Of a DNA stretch of 64,000 nt, positions 22,946-34,922 are shown one piece after another (the first letter of the stretch is position 1; every line of letters begins with the position of its first letter). A program made the translations under genes and the position numbers. The stretch is taken from the NCBI RefSeq assembly GCF_963422355.1, contig NC_085094.1:6358770-6422769 (forward strand). The letters are read 5' to 3'. Source of the DNA: Corticium candelabrum. Its lineage: Eukaryota > Porifera > Homoscleromorpha > Homosclerophorida > Plakinidae. The notes below the pieces were generated by a model, which searched no databases, was not told the origin of the DNA, and saw only the letters and a list, made by a program, of their open reading frames with translations.

Positions 22946-25900
22946 TCAATGAAGGACGTTATGTGTCTTCTCATCTTCCAACACTAGGTTATGTACCTCG
23001 ACAGCTTTTTCCTTTTCGGTTATCCGTAGATATTTTTGAACACTTGGTAGCCCAAGTAGATTTGACTTGGCTGACATCTTGACATTTCGACCTTCCAGTA
23101 GCATGCTGGAATTGACAAAATATGTATCCCAGTTGGAAATCTGGAGGTGTACACTTGATGAGATATTCATAAACCACTTGCCAACCGCTCCTATGAGACT
23201 GGCTTGATACGGTTGCTCATCACGAGCCATATGGAAGGATGTACTGCCGTTGACCCAATACTTACCAACAGAGCCATTCACAAAGAGAAGGTACGGTCGT
23301 TCGTCCGTAGCATGATGATAAACTGCGGTGCTATTGATCCAGTGTTTACCAACAGAACAAGTGAGGCTAGCTTTGTATGGTTTCTCGGTGTTAGGATGGA
23401 AAAATAGAGCATTGCCATTGACCCATAGTTTGCCCATAGAGCCATCGAAGTCGGCATAGTAAGGATGAACGTCTCCAGATTTATGGAAGGTAGCCCAGCC
23501 CCTGAGAAACCACTTGCCCATTTTACCATTGAGATGTACTTGATGTGGCAGTTCCTCTCCCTGAGGAAGAAGCAAAGCACTACCACTGATGGACCACTTT
23601 GCCAAAGATCCCTTGACGGTAACTTCGTGTGGTTTTTTGTGCTTAGCTTCTTGTAGCTTAGCTGTAATTTGTCCATGCCATTTCCCCAGGACTCCATCAA
23701 TTTTCAAACGGTGACAGTGATTGGGATGAGGTTGATGGGCAACATTTGACAGTTTTGCAAAGATCCTTTTGATAGTACCGTTGGGCAACTCATCTTGGCG
23801 ATAAAACTTGAATAAGTTATATGTATCCAAAAGCACTCTGCCTTTGACGTGCCCATTATCAAATTGTCCAGATATACTGAAATCATTTGGCCTTTCCAAT
23901 GAGGCAAGTTTTACACGCATGAATGAGTGTAAATGCCACTTGTGCCACTTACTCTGTGTGTATACAGAGTGTGGTTTGGTCTTATTGGCCAGATGCAGCA
24001 GTCCAAACATATGACAATGGTGTTTCCCAATGTAGCTACGGAAATCCATTTTATGGGGATGATCTTTGCCTTCTTGATGTAGAACAGCAGTTAAGTTACC
24101 AGACCATTTGCCAAATGATCCATTCAGGGAAAGATCATGACGCTTGAGAACTTCTGGTAAGTGAATCATGGCTGAACCACTGATATGTCCGTCTTTATAT
24201 GAACCACTGACAATCATCTCAGGCTTGTCTTCCTGATGTACATGGGCTGACAAGTTAGCATGCCATTTGCCAAACAATCCATTCAGGGAAAGATGTCGAC
24301 GGTTAAGGATTCCAGGTAAATGAAGCATAGCTGTACTGTCAACGTGTCCATCTTTATACAATCCCATGACAGCCATCTTATTTGAAAGTAACTTGTCTTT
24401 TTGATGTAGCAGGGCAGACATGTTTACAAACCACTTTGCAACAGACCCGCTGAGCAGAAGGTCCTGGCGTTTAAGAAGTCCAGGTAAGTGAAGCATACCC
24501 TTACCATTGATACTGCCATGTTTATATGATCCATCAACTGTCATCTTATGTGGAACAGATTTGCCTTCTTCGTATAGCAGAGCAGACGCATTAGCAAACC
24601 ATTTACCAACGGATGCATTAAGCAGGAGGTCCCGATGCTTGAGATATCCAGGCAAGTGAAGCATCGCTGTACCATTGACATGTCCATTTTTGTATAATCC
24701 CTTGACTGTCATCTTGTGTGGAACAGATTTGCCTTCTTCGTATAGCAGAGCAGACGCATTAGCAAACCATTTACCAACGGATGCGTTAAGCAGGAGGTCC
24801 CGATGCTTGAGATATCCAGGCAAGTGAAGCATAGCTGTCCCATTGACATGTCCATTTTTGTATAATCCCTTGACTGTCATCTTGTGTGGAACAGATTTGC
24901 CTTCTTGATGCAGCAGGCCAGACATGCTAGCAAACCATTTGCCAACAGATGCATTAAAAAAGAGGTCCTGACGCTTGAGAATGTCAGGAAGGTGAATCAT
25001 AGCCGAGCTGGTGATGCTTTCATTCTTGTACAATCCCTTAAAACCCAGCTGGTATGGCTGATAATGTCCAGGGATTTCAACAAGACTCGTGAAGTTGGCA
25101 AAATATTTACCAAAGGAGCCACTGACATTGACCAGGTATGGTTCTGTCTTGTTTTCTAGAAGTAATTGTCCAGTGATATTAGTACACCATTTGCTTAGAT
25201 GTCCAGTCATGTTAAATACGTGCGGTAACTCGTTATCCTTGATGAAGAGAATAGCCGACATGTTAGCCTGACTGAACGACTGACGAGATGCATCGATTTC
25301 CGCATGGTATATCCGTTGTTTAGCAATATAGAAAGACGACTTCGCGTCGAGTTTGGTGCTGTTGAGTCCAATCTGCAGTGTCATGTCAGCAATGCTTGAG
25401 CTGAAATTGAATTTACTGTCAATGGTAAATGATTCGTTCATGTTGGCAACAAAAACTGTTGATGAATTGGCAAATGCACTCTTGATGGTGTTATTAAGTG
25501 TAAACACCTTGTTTTTGAGCTCCCAGCCAATTGATCCTGCAGTGGATCTGTCTATACCAACAGCAACCATACTTGCATTAACAAACACACTCTTCCATTT
25601 CAAGTCACTTCTTGTGAATGAGAACTTCAATTTGCTCAGATTAGCATTTGGTCGTACAACAGAAATCTTCAAGTTTGCAGGTCCAGATAAAGCCCTGATA
25701 GGTAGATGACTAGCAGCCATAGGATAGCTAACATTACCGACCAGGTCAAGACCAACAACGTCATAAGCCTTGATGCGGAGACCCTTCTACATTGAAAACA
25801 TTCATTGAACAACAAATTCCCACTTCAGTATATTTATATACCGTACCTTTTCTTGCTTTTCAAGTGGCAGTTTCTGTCGTTTTCCCAGGACTTCTGTGTA

Positions 25901-28900
25901 CTGAATGTAGCTATAGCAGAACATTATTGTTGCAAATATAGTAAGGTGAGCTGTCTGTAAGTCTGACAAATATATTGTCTATCTCTCGTATGATTTCAAT
26001 ATCACTTTTTTAACGTGTGTTGTGTTGTCCGTGTCTCATCTGTGTCTCGCTTTCATAATTTTGTAATATTAAATACGTCAGGCTACTCAGGATACGTACC
26101 TGGTATTCAGGAGAAGAGTCTCGTCATTAGGCATTTCAGTGATTACCATCTCAGCAGATTCGTCATTGATGCTTGCTGTCACGTGTTGAGTGAAGTTTGA
26201 GCTGGAGTTTCCAAAAAAGACAAGCTTCGGCTTGAAGTTGTAGTCATCAAGAAGCAATTGTACCTTTGCAGCAACTGAGAACCTGACAAAAACCATCATA
26301 ACCATATCACAGTCTAAGCTTTGAATAAATATACACACTTGGGTTGGATGTCAAGAGAAGCATGGAGTGCACCATCGTGTTTGTCACCAAACATGCCAAA
26401 TATCGACCTGGCTACTGCCATGACAGGATGAGGTGTTTTGTATTTAACAGAAGTGGTACAATTGAATTCCATGTGTCCAGCAGCTGCAAGCGTAAGGCTT
26501 ATAGGCATTCCAGTGATTGTGGGAATAACCCTTGTGATGTCCAAGAACCCAGCTGTCTTGGTTAGGGTCAACTTGTTATCCAGGATTGTTTGCTCTCCAC
26601 TTGACATGAACTTGATCAAGGAGTACAGTTTGAATGGAAGTGTCTTGGCCTTGGCAAACAGGTCAATAACCTTGTCACGGAATGTTGTTACTGACACAGA
26701 TTTGTTGGGCATAAACTTCTTCCACATTATGTCATCACCCATGGCCTTCATGTAGGCAGACACACTTGTGGTTTCATTTTGGTTTCCACAAAGCTTATCA
26801 TGTGCTTCCTCCTGTACATCAAGTATTAATTGTTTCCAAATCTTGAGATCTCAAAATTACGACTGTGACTTACAGAAAGTGTCCCAAGGTGGATAAACCC
26901 TTTAGAACCGACCAGCATGCTGCAGATTAGCTTCTCTACTCCAGTCATTCTAATTCCAGCCTGACAAACATTTACTGTTAGAAGAAATGCTAAATTTGTT
27001 GCTAAAGACAAGCACCTCCATCAGATCCATGTCATATCCAAACAGACTGGCTCTCAGTTTGGCTGTCGCCGTCCTTGGAACTCGGCTGGCATTTGTTGAG
27101 ATGTAATCAACTGACATAGAAGCACCCATTGTATTGTTTGACATTCGTGTGATTAAGTCAGCTATCCGAATTACAATACAATCGATTATGAATCACTTGT
27201 CACCACAGAAAGTCTCTTACAGACTGGTTTGTACCACTGGTAGACACTTGAAGAAAAGATAGAGTGAGTTGTAGATGTACAAGCTTTGGTTGCATTCGTC
27301 CAGCTCTCAAACTCGAACAGGTAAGATTGACTGCAACAACCAGAATTCGTAAGCAAAAACAAGTGAAGTAAAACGTCAACATGACTCTTACAGTTTTCTA
27401 TCAAATGGATCACTGCTGGTTTTCAGTGCTCTAAGATAGCTGCACACGTAGCTCTGAACTTCTGAGTTTGGTTCACGAGCGACAAGCTGCAAAACTAATC
27501 TCGTCTGATTGCTTGAACTTTCACCATAAGTCATGGCACCCATAAACACATTGAAAGCAGCAACTCGAATCTCATCTTCATTTGCAGTGTTTAGGTACAA
27601 TGGCATGGTAACATCACGTACCTATTAGTAAAGAAACACTCACTGATTTATCATACCAGAGTGTGCTTGCAAATAGTAATACGAGTAAAAAATGCTCACA
27701 AATTAATTAAAAATGACTGCATACCCTTTGTGGGTGTTTTTGTGAAATTCTCTGGAGAGCATAGATTGCAGCTGTGCGGCCTTCAATCATCAATTTCTTC
27801 TCCTTAATATATTCGTACAGTTTGACAATAGATTGTGGAATTCCAGCATTGCCAAGGGCTTTGATAGCAACAACAGCGTGTTTCCACACTGCAGTGTTTA
27901 CATCTTCTTGGATATTTACAAGCTCGATCTTTTGTATAAGGTGCATAATAGCCTGTGACAGAGTGACATTATGGTGTTGGCATACATACATGCATACAAC
28001 ACTTAAACTGCTCTAGTAAGTACCTCTTCAATTTCCACTCTACACTGTCCAGGGTTGTATTGATAAACTCTGTTGATAACAGTGCCAAGTGTGAGTGTGC
28101 TGCTGTGACAGGTGTCCCTGATCTGGACCATTTTCTAACAAGTGAAAAACTCAATCACCACAAAGGTACAATACACACACACTAGATATTAAGTTAATAC
28201 AGCAGCATAGACCACACCACGTTCACTACTTCCTGCTTACCAGGGTTTGCTTCAGCAGTTTGCAGGGATCAGCGTACTGCACTGGTACTGCAGCCAAACT
28301 GAGAGCCAATTCCGATTTCCGTGTCTCACTCAATAAGTCAGAGTCTAAACGAGTCAATTCGATAATAAGCTTAACAGCCTGGTTTGTCCCTGTGAATGCC
28401 AGTGCATCAAGAAATGTTGATCTATAGTAACAGACAATGTTGTTGTTGTGCTTACAATGCAGCTAATCAGGCAACTGCTTACTGCTTTTGCTTTGAAGTC
28501 TTGATTTTCTCGTGCATGCTCTGTAGTTCATGAAAGTGAAGCTTCCGCAGGGTAGCAATCAGCTTGATAAACTTTTCTGGGATGTCTTGTAGCTGAGTCT
28601 TCTGTAGTTCATCAATGAGTTCTGAAGCATCTCCACTTCTATCCTCTTCATTTGATGTCACATCATAATCGAAGACCAGTTGCTTTTTCTCTACGTCTTT
28701 AAGAGGAACTGTAGAAACAAAGTACATATTAGTTTAATTACACTGGTAAGAATCACCAGCAGAACACACTTGGGTAGCTGCATCGACTCTTGGTATCGAC
28801 AAGCCAGAAAGTTTGGCTAATAACAGTGAATAAATTTAATAAACATGCACAAGAAATGGGACAGATGTATCATTTGCCTTACTTAATATGAGTTAAAATT

Positions 28901-29974
28901 TGACCAGCCTCTTTGGTAAACGGAGCTAACTGTTCTTCCTGGATCAGTTTGGCTGACATGATTTGCCCCCTTTTGTTCAATTTGTATGAAGCAGTCATTA
29001 TTCCATGTGCAAATGAGGCCGGCTCATGCTAGATTTCACAAAGATGACATCATGGTGATAGGTAAAGTAATGCATTAATTATGTTGATGTAGACAATGGT
29101 ACATTGATTCGTTGAAAAACATACTTTGCTTTGAGAGAGTATAGTGTGCTTGGGATGGCCTCGACACTTTTCAGTTATACGAGTTTTCTGTATCTCGACA
29201 TAATCTGCCTTGTGTGATTCTTGAACTTCGGTGTCACATGTTGCCAAAATATCCACCTGTGGACAAGCACATGTCACGATAAGAATCACTCCACCCACAT
29301 TTCCGGTCATTCATTCATTCATTCATTGTGCATTCAATCTGACCTCCTCAATGATTTGAGTGGTATTTTTCCCCAGAGAACGTACTTGCAATGCACTTAG
29401 CATTCCTCGTTTCAAGTTCAAAATGTGGACCATCTCATAAGGGTGTGGGTAGATGGCAGTAACTTTGCCATCATGCATGTTGAATGCCAAGATATGCTCC
29501 TTCAGCTTTTTGCAAATATCAGTTTCACCTGGTTGTGCAACATCTGGAATTGGAGCACTACGGCACTCGACAACCTAAAGAACAACACTCTATATGACAA
29601 AAACCATACATGCACTTGCATGCAATTGAACTTGCCTCTAGCTGCATCTGGTCAACTTCCTTTAGATATTTCTTGATGAGCAAGGTCATCTTGGTTTTCA
29701 CACCACTGACACCATGAGATGTGCCAGGGATAGTGTTGTAACCAACAGCATGATACTCATAGGTAGCCTCCTCTGCCAGAGAAAACTCCATTAGACTTAT
29801 GGCAAACTGCACAAACCCAACCTGCACACACGACTTACCATGAGGAATGCAACTTTCTCGTTCTATTACCGAGGCTGCACAGAAATTAATGATATAAAGA
29901 GTTACAGAATGACATAGATCAGTAATACCTCCATGAGTCAAACCAACCAACACGACAGCCCAAATGACTTGCAT
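22946..29974 (-). CDS. LLTP-3: large lipid transfer protein with expanded glycosylated repeat region, no C-terminal cysteine module
   Basis: The signal peptide is MQVIWAVVLVGLTHG (29929-29974). The LPD_N exons follow LLTP-1/2 exon for exon, for example 29839-29874, 29636-29772, 29344-29574, 29125-29256, 28883-29028 and 28770-28816, then the helical exons to 27.4 kb and the sheet exons (GMPISLTLAAAGH at about 26.5 kb). The last exon (22946 to about 25787, roughly 945 residues) contains about six tandem 56-residue units and then several single 28-residue units, with about thirty N-x-S/T sequons in all. It ends in a short acidic tail (VLEDEKTHNVLH) with no six-cysteine module, vWD or TSP1. Exon 3 ends in a GC donor (GAG|GCAAGT), as in LLTP-1. 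The protein is about 1,900 residues, the longest of the five. The lipid-carrier role is inferred from the family; the repeats may tune lipid capacity or surface glycosylation. Confidence 0.88.
24045..25057 (-). repeat. Tandem 168-bp (56-residue) coding repeat in LLTP-3
   Basis: About six copies of a unit with the pattern KR.DL.LN.SVGKWFANxSALLHQEG, then PHKMTVKGLYKNGH and a GTAMLHLPG turn. Identical GAACAGATTT words (plus strand) at 24553, 24721 and 24889 set the period at 168 bp. The middle copies are nearly identical in DNA, so they arose or were homogenised recently. Each unit behaves as two 28-residue half-units sharing GxxGKW..N.S/T and P-H/Y. Confidence 0.9.
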
Positions 29975-32900
29975 GCTTGGTCAGATGTGAACACCAGAAT
30001 GACCAGCTGATGAAAGAAAGTTGCGTCATGGGTATTCAGATTATGCTCCAGTTACACACAATGGTTGTTTTGTCATCTTATCTATAGAGTAACTCCAACT
30101 CCTCTGCATACCCCACGATCAACTTGATTCATGACCACCATCTACCATAAAAAAATTGACAAACATGCTGAGTATTAACTTAACAACTAGGGCAATTGCA
30201 TGAAGAAAATCTACAGCAAAACATTCTCAACAAAACATCAACTTTGAACAAAGGGAATTCATTTGAGTTACTTGCACGTGCCAGTGTGGGATACCCATAT
30301 ACCCTAGGGATCAATAAATTTCTCTTTCTGCTTAGTCATTGCGCAAACAACATCCCCTCAATCCTTTCCTTTCTTACGAAATTTCAAGAAATCATGCAAT
30401 ATATTTTGCTCACTAAACAGTTGCTCACCACATTTGAAAAAAGTTCCATGAATACACACAAGTGAGCTTATGAACGTGTTTACTTGGTCTAAAGTAAAGA
30501 GGAATGAGTGAGAACTTGTGAGGTCAAGCACTCTTAGATGTGTAGGTGTGCTGAAAGTGCATTTCAAGACCTCTTTATTATGCAACCTCTCAAGATGGCA
30601 ATTAAATCTTCCTACAGGTCACTTGCTATAGCTATGCGTTCGTAGAACAACAAAACAACAACAGAGACTCTCACAGCTAGCCAAGTACCAAAGAGAAGGA
30701 CAGATGCAATAAAAACCCAATATTTAAATGTTCGTTCATGATGATGCTAAATTAAAAACTTAACAAGGAAACTATGTAGAGGAACAGCAAAGCTGCATAC
30801 TAATACCTTAATTAAATAACAAGCTGCTATTCCTGTCCTCAGACATGAAAACACATGTTCAACTTCTAATTAGTGAAGCACAAGTGGAAAACGAACTTGC
30901 TCATAGAATGCAAAGAACCAGCAGCTTCAGAATTCCTTCCCAGGAAGAATACAAGTTTACATCAAAATAAAACTGAAACTATGCAACTACTTTTTCTATT
31001 ATCTTCAATTTTGGTCCAAACATAGTGAACACCATAAAAGTCAGGTATTGCAATTGTTGCATGCTGAAAGTACAACAATTAGTAGCTACTAGTACACAAA
31101 GCAATCAGCTTTCACAAATGTTCTCAACATGGCCATGGCTCAGCTTGTAGATAAGATTAAACAGTGATTGTTGTAAATACAGAGTGTTGATTCCCAATAA
31201 AACATGTCGGGATGCAAGCAGTTCACAAGTGTGCCAAACAGTTCAACAATGTTTGATTACAGATATTGGACACAAGAATCATACCAAGCTACTGCAGTAG
31301 GTGATTGCTGGTCATGTTCACACCATGGTCTAACGTAGCCTCGTACCAGACCCTCTCACACCGTCATGCCCGGTTCCAGTATGACACGACAATGCCAATA
31401 GTTTGACTGTAAATGGATGGGACACTACAGTTATATTGCGTAAGTAAACCATGATTACACATCCCATGTTATGGCCTAAGTATATCTTCCTACATTACAC
31501 ATGGTTTGGGTTGATTTTCTTTGGCTACATGTGTATTTCCTTAAAACAATACAAACTGTGTTCACTGTTCAAAGAGATTGATAAAAATAGTTATTTTTAG
31601 TTCATCTAGTGTACAGCAAGTAAGCCATGGCTCCATAAAGATGTCAACAAGCTGCTGTCTGGACATCTCAAAAATTGAGTGTCTTACCTTAGAAGATACA
31701 CCCCACATTGAAATGTCGTTTTGCTTATGCAGTGAAGTATTCCACAGTGCAGTGGCACCAAATTACAATGCGGCAAGAAGGCCACACTGTACCACATAGC
31801 AGTAGTTACTACTGACCTTGACAAATTCACAGTAAGAACAAGTTCATGGTTAGCAAACCATGCATGGTTACTTGGCTGTTTGCTAGGCCTAGTGGCAACA
31901 TAGCCACTGGTGTTGCAACTACAGACATAGGTAGGCTAGACTACTTACACTTAAACTACATCTGCTTCACCTATTTCAACTCAGTTACTGCCTTTGTATT
32001 AAGTTTAGGTCAACAGAAGAAAGACTAAACACAGCCTGCAACACTAAAGCAGAGGTGACTACATTACAATTTGATGTTAATCATAAAGGGTTTCAACATG
32101 CATAGAGCGACTAATTAAAAGCATAGAGATTAACAGTTAGTAGAAGTGTATTCCTTGGAGTACCCATATGTAAGAGTATAACAAAAGACACATAACAGTT
32201 AATCAAATGGAACCTTTTGAAACAAGATAGAACGCCTGTCACTGTACAAGTTGCATCCATAAAATACATGACCGTGTATTACGTACCTTCATATATTGCA
32301 ACCAACAAACCAGAAAAATATATAGCCATCATTTTATCCTCGCTGGTTGTGCCTCTACAACTCTTTGTATTGTCTTTCAGACTTTGTGCGTGCAGTGTTG
32401 GCAGGGTGTTAGAGAAGATTGGCTTATTGGGTCTTTAGTAGCTGAAGACTTTCCATCCATGTACATGTATTAATAAGACACCTACTGCTGCTACTATCTC
32501 GACCACTATACACTATACTGACCTTGCAACCATCTTCAATAGTGCAACCTCAGCCTGAATTGTACTGTACCTCATACATTTGTAATTGTTAATGGAGACG
32601 ATGAGATAGAATTAAGTTTAGCCGGTAATTCCTTTTGTATCAACTGGTCAATAACTGGGCCTTGCAGCATGCAGCATATTTCCATTCGCTTGGGTCTCCT
32701 ACAAACAGTCACACGTTCAAGACGAAACACCACCAGATCACAAACTTACCAGTGACTGTAGGCTGACTACTTCCGTGCAAGGTCCAGTTGTGGTACCTGT
32801 CGTGCCAAAACTGTACTAAGTGGACCAAGTCATCCCCCTAGTACTGTACATTAGTAGTAGCCAAAAATGAGCCAGTGTTAGGGTTAGCGTAATAAATGGA

Positions 32901-33220
32901 CCCAATGTAGTAGGAAATTGGGTATGCGGATATTAGGTATGGTGTGGCCGTACCTAATATCCTAAGTACCAGATTTTTTAGCATACTAGATATTTGTATT
33001 AGATTGAACAATTTAGGATATCAGATATACGTACCAGATTTCCTAGGGATATTCAGTACAGTCCTACCAGATTTCCTGCTACGGACAGACCTTACTGGAT
33101 TTCCTAGAGTCGTACTTACTCTGCTAGGAAATTTGGTACGGCCATACCCAATATCCGGGCGTAGCCAAATCTGCTGACAAACTGGACCCCCCCGCCATTC
33201 ATTCTTACCTCTGACCGAGT
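29975..33220. other. Spacer upstream of LLTP-3, no supported gene
   Basis: About 3.2 kb with no exon-like frame. It holds the LLTP-3 5' flank, a partial copy of the GTAGCCAGACCCT hairpin repeat (about 31334-31372), and at 32.88-33.17 kb a patch of short inverted and direct words (ACCAGATTTCCTAG; CTAGGAAAT; GGTATGGC) that looks like a degenerate dispersed repeat. Confidence 0.5.
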
Positions 33221-34202
33221 AGTCCAACAAAGATAAACTTAACTTGTATGAGTAGATCTTATCAAGACAAATCGATCGGTATAAGTTACTCCGTTATCTT
33301 CGCTTTTGTATACGAGAACGAGCGATGTTACTGTGATGTGCAACGCCCACGCGCCTGCTTCCTGGTCGATTAAGCTCCGCCCACTGAGAACGAATGCGTT
33401 TACGGATTACTGCTACGGATATATCGAGAATGCCAAATGTGAATGCGAAGATATGAAGATCTGCCTTCTTGCCGTCAGTGGTTCCTCTCTAAAGTAAAAT
33501 GGTGTCGGCAGAGCTGGTTTCCCGCCAGACTTTGAAGCAGAATTCCTCAATACCACGGCTTACCTAGAGAACGCGCTTGTGCTTGAGTATTTGTTTATCC
33601 TTGTTCTTTTAATATCCGAAGAGAAACGTTCAGCGCGCCGTCTGGCGTGTGCTACAGAGGACGTTCCTATTTTCACATCCGGTCTGCTTACTTTCTTTTG
33701 CCGCTGATTGGTAGAAGGTTACAATCCCGGATGTCCAAATGGGTTCGTCCTCTGCTGCACACGCCAGACGGCGCGCTGAACGTTTCTCTTCAGATATTAA
33801 AAGAACAAGGATAAACAAGTACTGAAGCACAAGCGCGTTCTCTAGGTAAGCCGTGGTATTGAGGAATTCTGCTTCAAAGTCTGGCGGGAAAACAGCTCTA
33901 CTGACACCATTTTACTTTAGAGAGGAACCACTGACGGCAAGAAGGCAGATCTTCATAATATCTTCGCATTCACATTCGGAATTCTCGATACATCCGTAGC
34001 AGTCATCCGTAAACGCATTGATTCGTTCTCAGTGGGCGGAGCTTAATCGTCCAGGAAGCGCGGAGCAGGCGCGTGGGCGTTGTACATCACAGAAACATCG
34101 CTCGTTCTCGTATACAAATGCGAAGATAACGGAGTAACTTATACCGATCGATTTGTCTTGGTAAGATCTACTCATACAAGTTAAGTTCATTTTTGTTGGA
34201 CT
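33221..34202. repeat. Near-1-kb palindrome (long inverted repeat)
   Basis: The left arm, from AGTCCAACAAAG at 33221 to about 33685, is the reverse complement of the right arm from about 33723 to 34202, with roughly 40 bases between. Identity is high throughout: the CGTCTGGCGTGTGC, TCGATCGGTATAAGTTACTCCG and CTTTAGAGAGGAACC blocks all match, with few small indels. No transposase and no clear target duplication are seen. The arms are richer in CpG than the surroundings. It could be a foldback element or an inverted duplication of a CpG-rich promoter-like segment. If transcribed, the RNA would fold into a long duplex. Confidence 0.85.
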
Positions 34203-34922
34203 TCTCCTCTAGGTAGTTTCCAGAGCATTAGGAAATGCTATGTCATGTATCCTGGCAGCAACTGATTTATAAATCCATTTCTTTCAATTCTTCTTGCAGG
34301 AAGACATACGTATACATATAGACTTTTGAATTCCTTGGCAAACCCGCCCTAGAGAAAGAAGAATCGATGCCGCTGTGTCAGGATACAAGCGTGCCGTGTC
34401 ATCCGTTCTTGTGGCTCCGCATTCGTTAGGAATGAACAGTTAGGACAAATCAACCGTCACCTTTTAACGCTCGCAAGACCAGGACAAACAACCGCCACGG
34501 TTTAGCGCGCGCATGACCATAAGCGCATAAGCGCAAAACCACTGGTGTCTAAGTCAGGGCCTAATTAATTTAGAAATATTCGTTCCATCCAGTGAGGATA
34601 GGTTTAATTAATTTAGTAGCGATGATACACCAAGTGAGTTTGTTTTACTTTGCTTAGGTTGACACGGGTATTTCATTCAGTAAGTTCTGTAAGTATAATA
34701 CAAACATGCAATGGTTTTAGACATTGGGTCATGTAGAGTGTCCGAGAAGAAAATGACATGTTCAGCAATTGGGCTGACCACTCTACCCCATACTTGCAGT
34801 TGCGAGAAGCCTGAACACTAGAGTGCACCTGTTTTCATGCTAACACTCATGTGTTCTTCAAACTGACAAACAAACACCAAGGCAGACAAACAAACAAATC
34901 AATGTCTGACAACATGCGCAGT
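34203..34922. other. Short spacer between the palindrome and the LLTP-4 3' end
   Basis: About 0.7 kb in which I see no gene. It includes the 3' untranslated side of LLTP-4, but no canonical poly(A) hexamer close to the stop was found. Confidence 0.5.

Noticed and set aside
33306-33830. Short frames in the palindrome arms
   Set aside because: They occur in the arms of the long inverted repeat, are short and are not conserved between arms.
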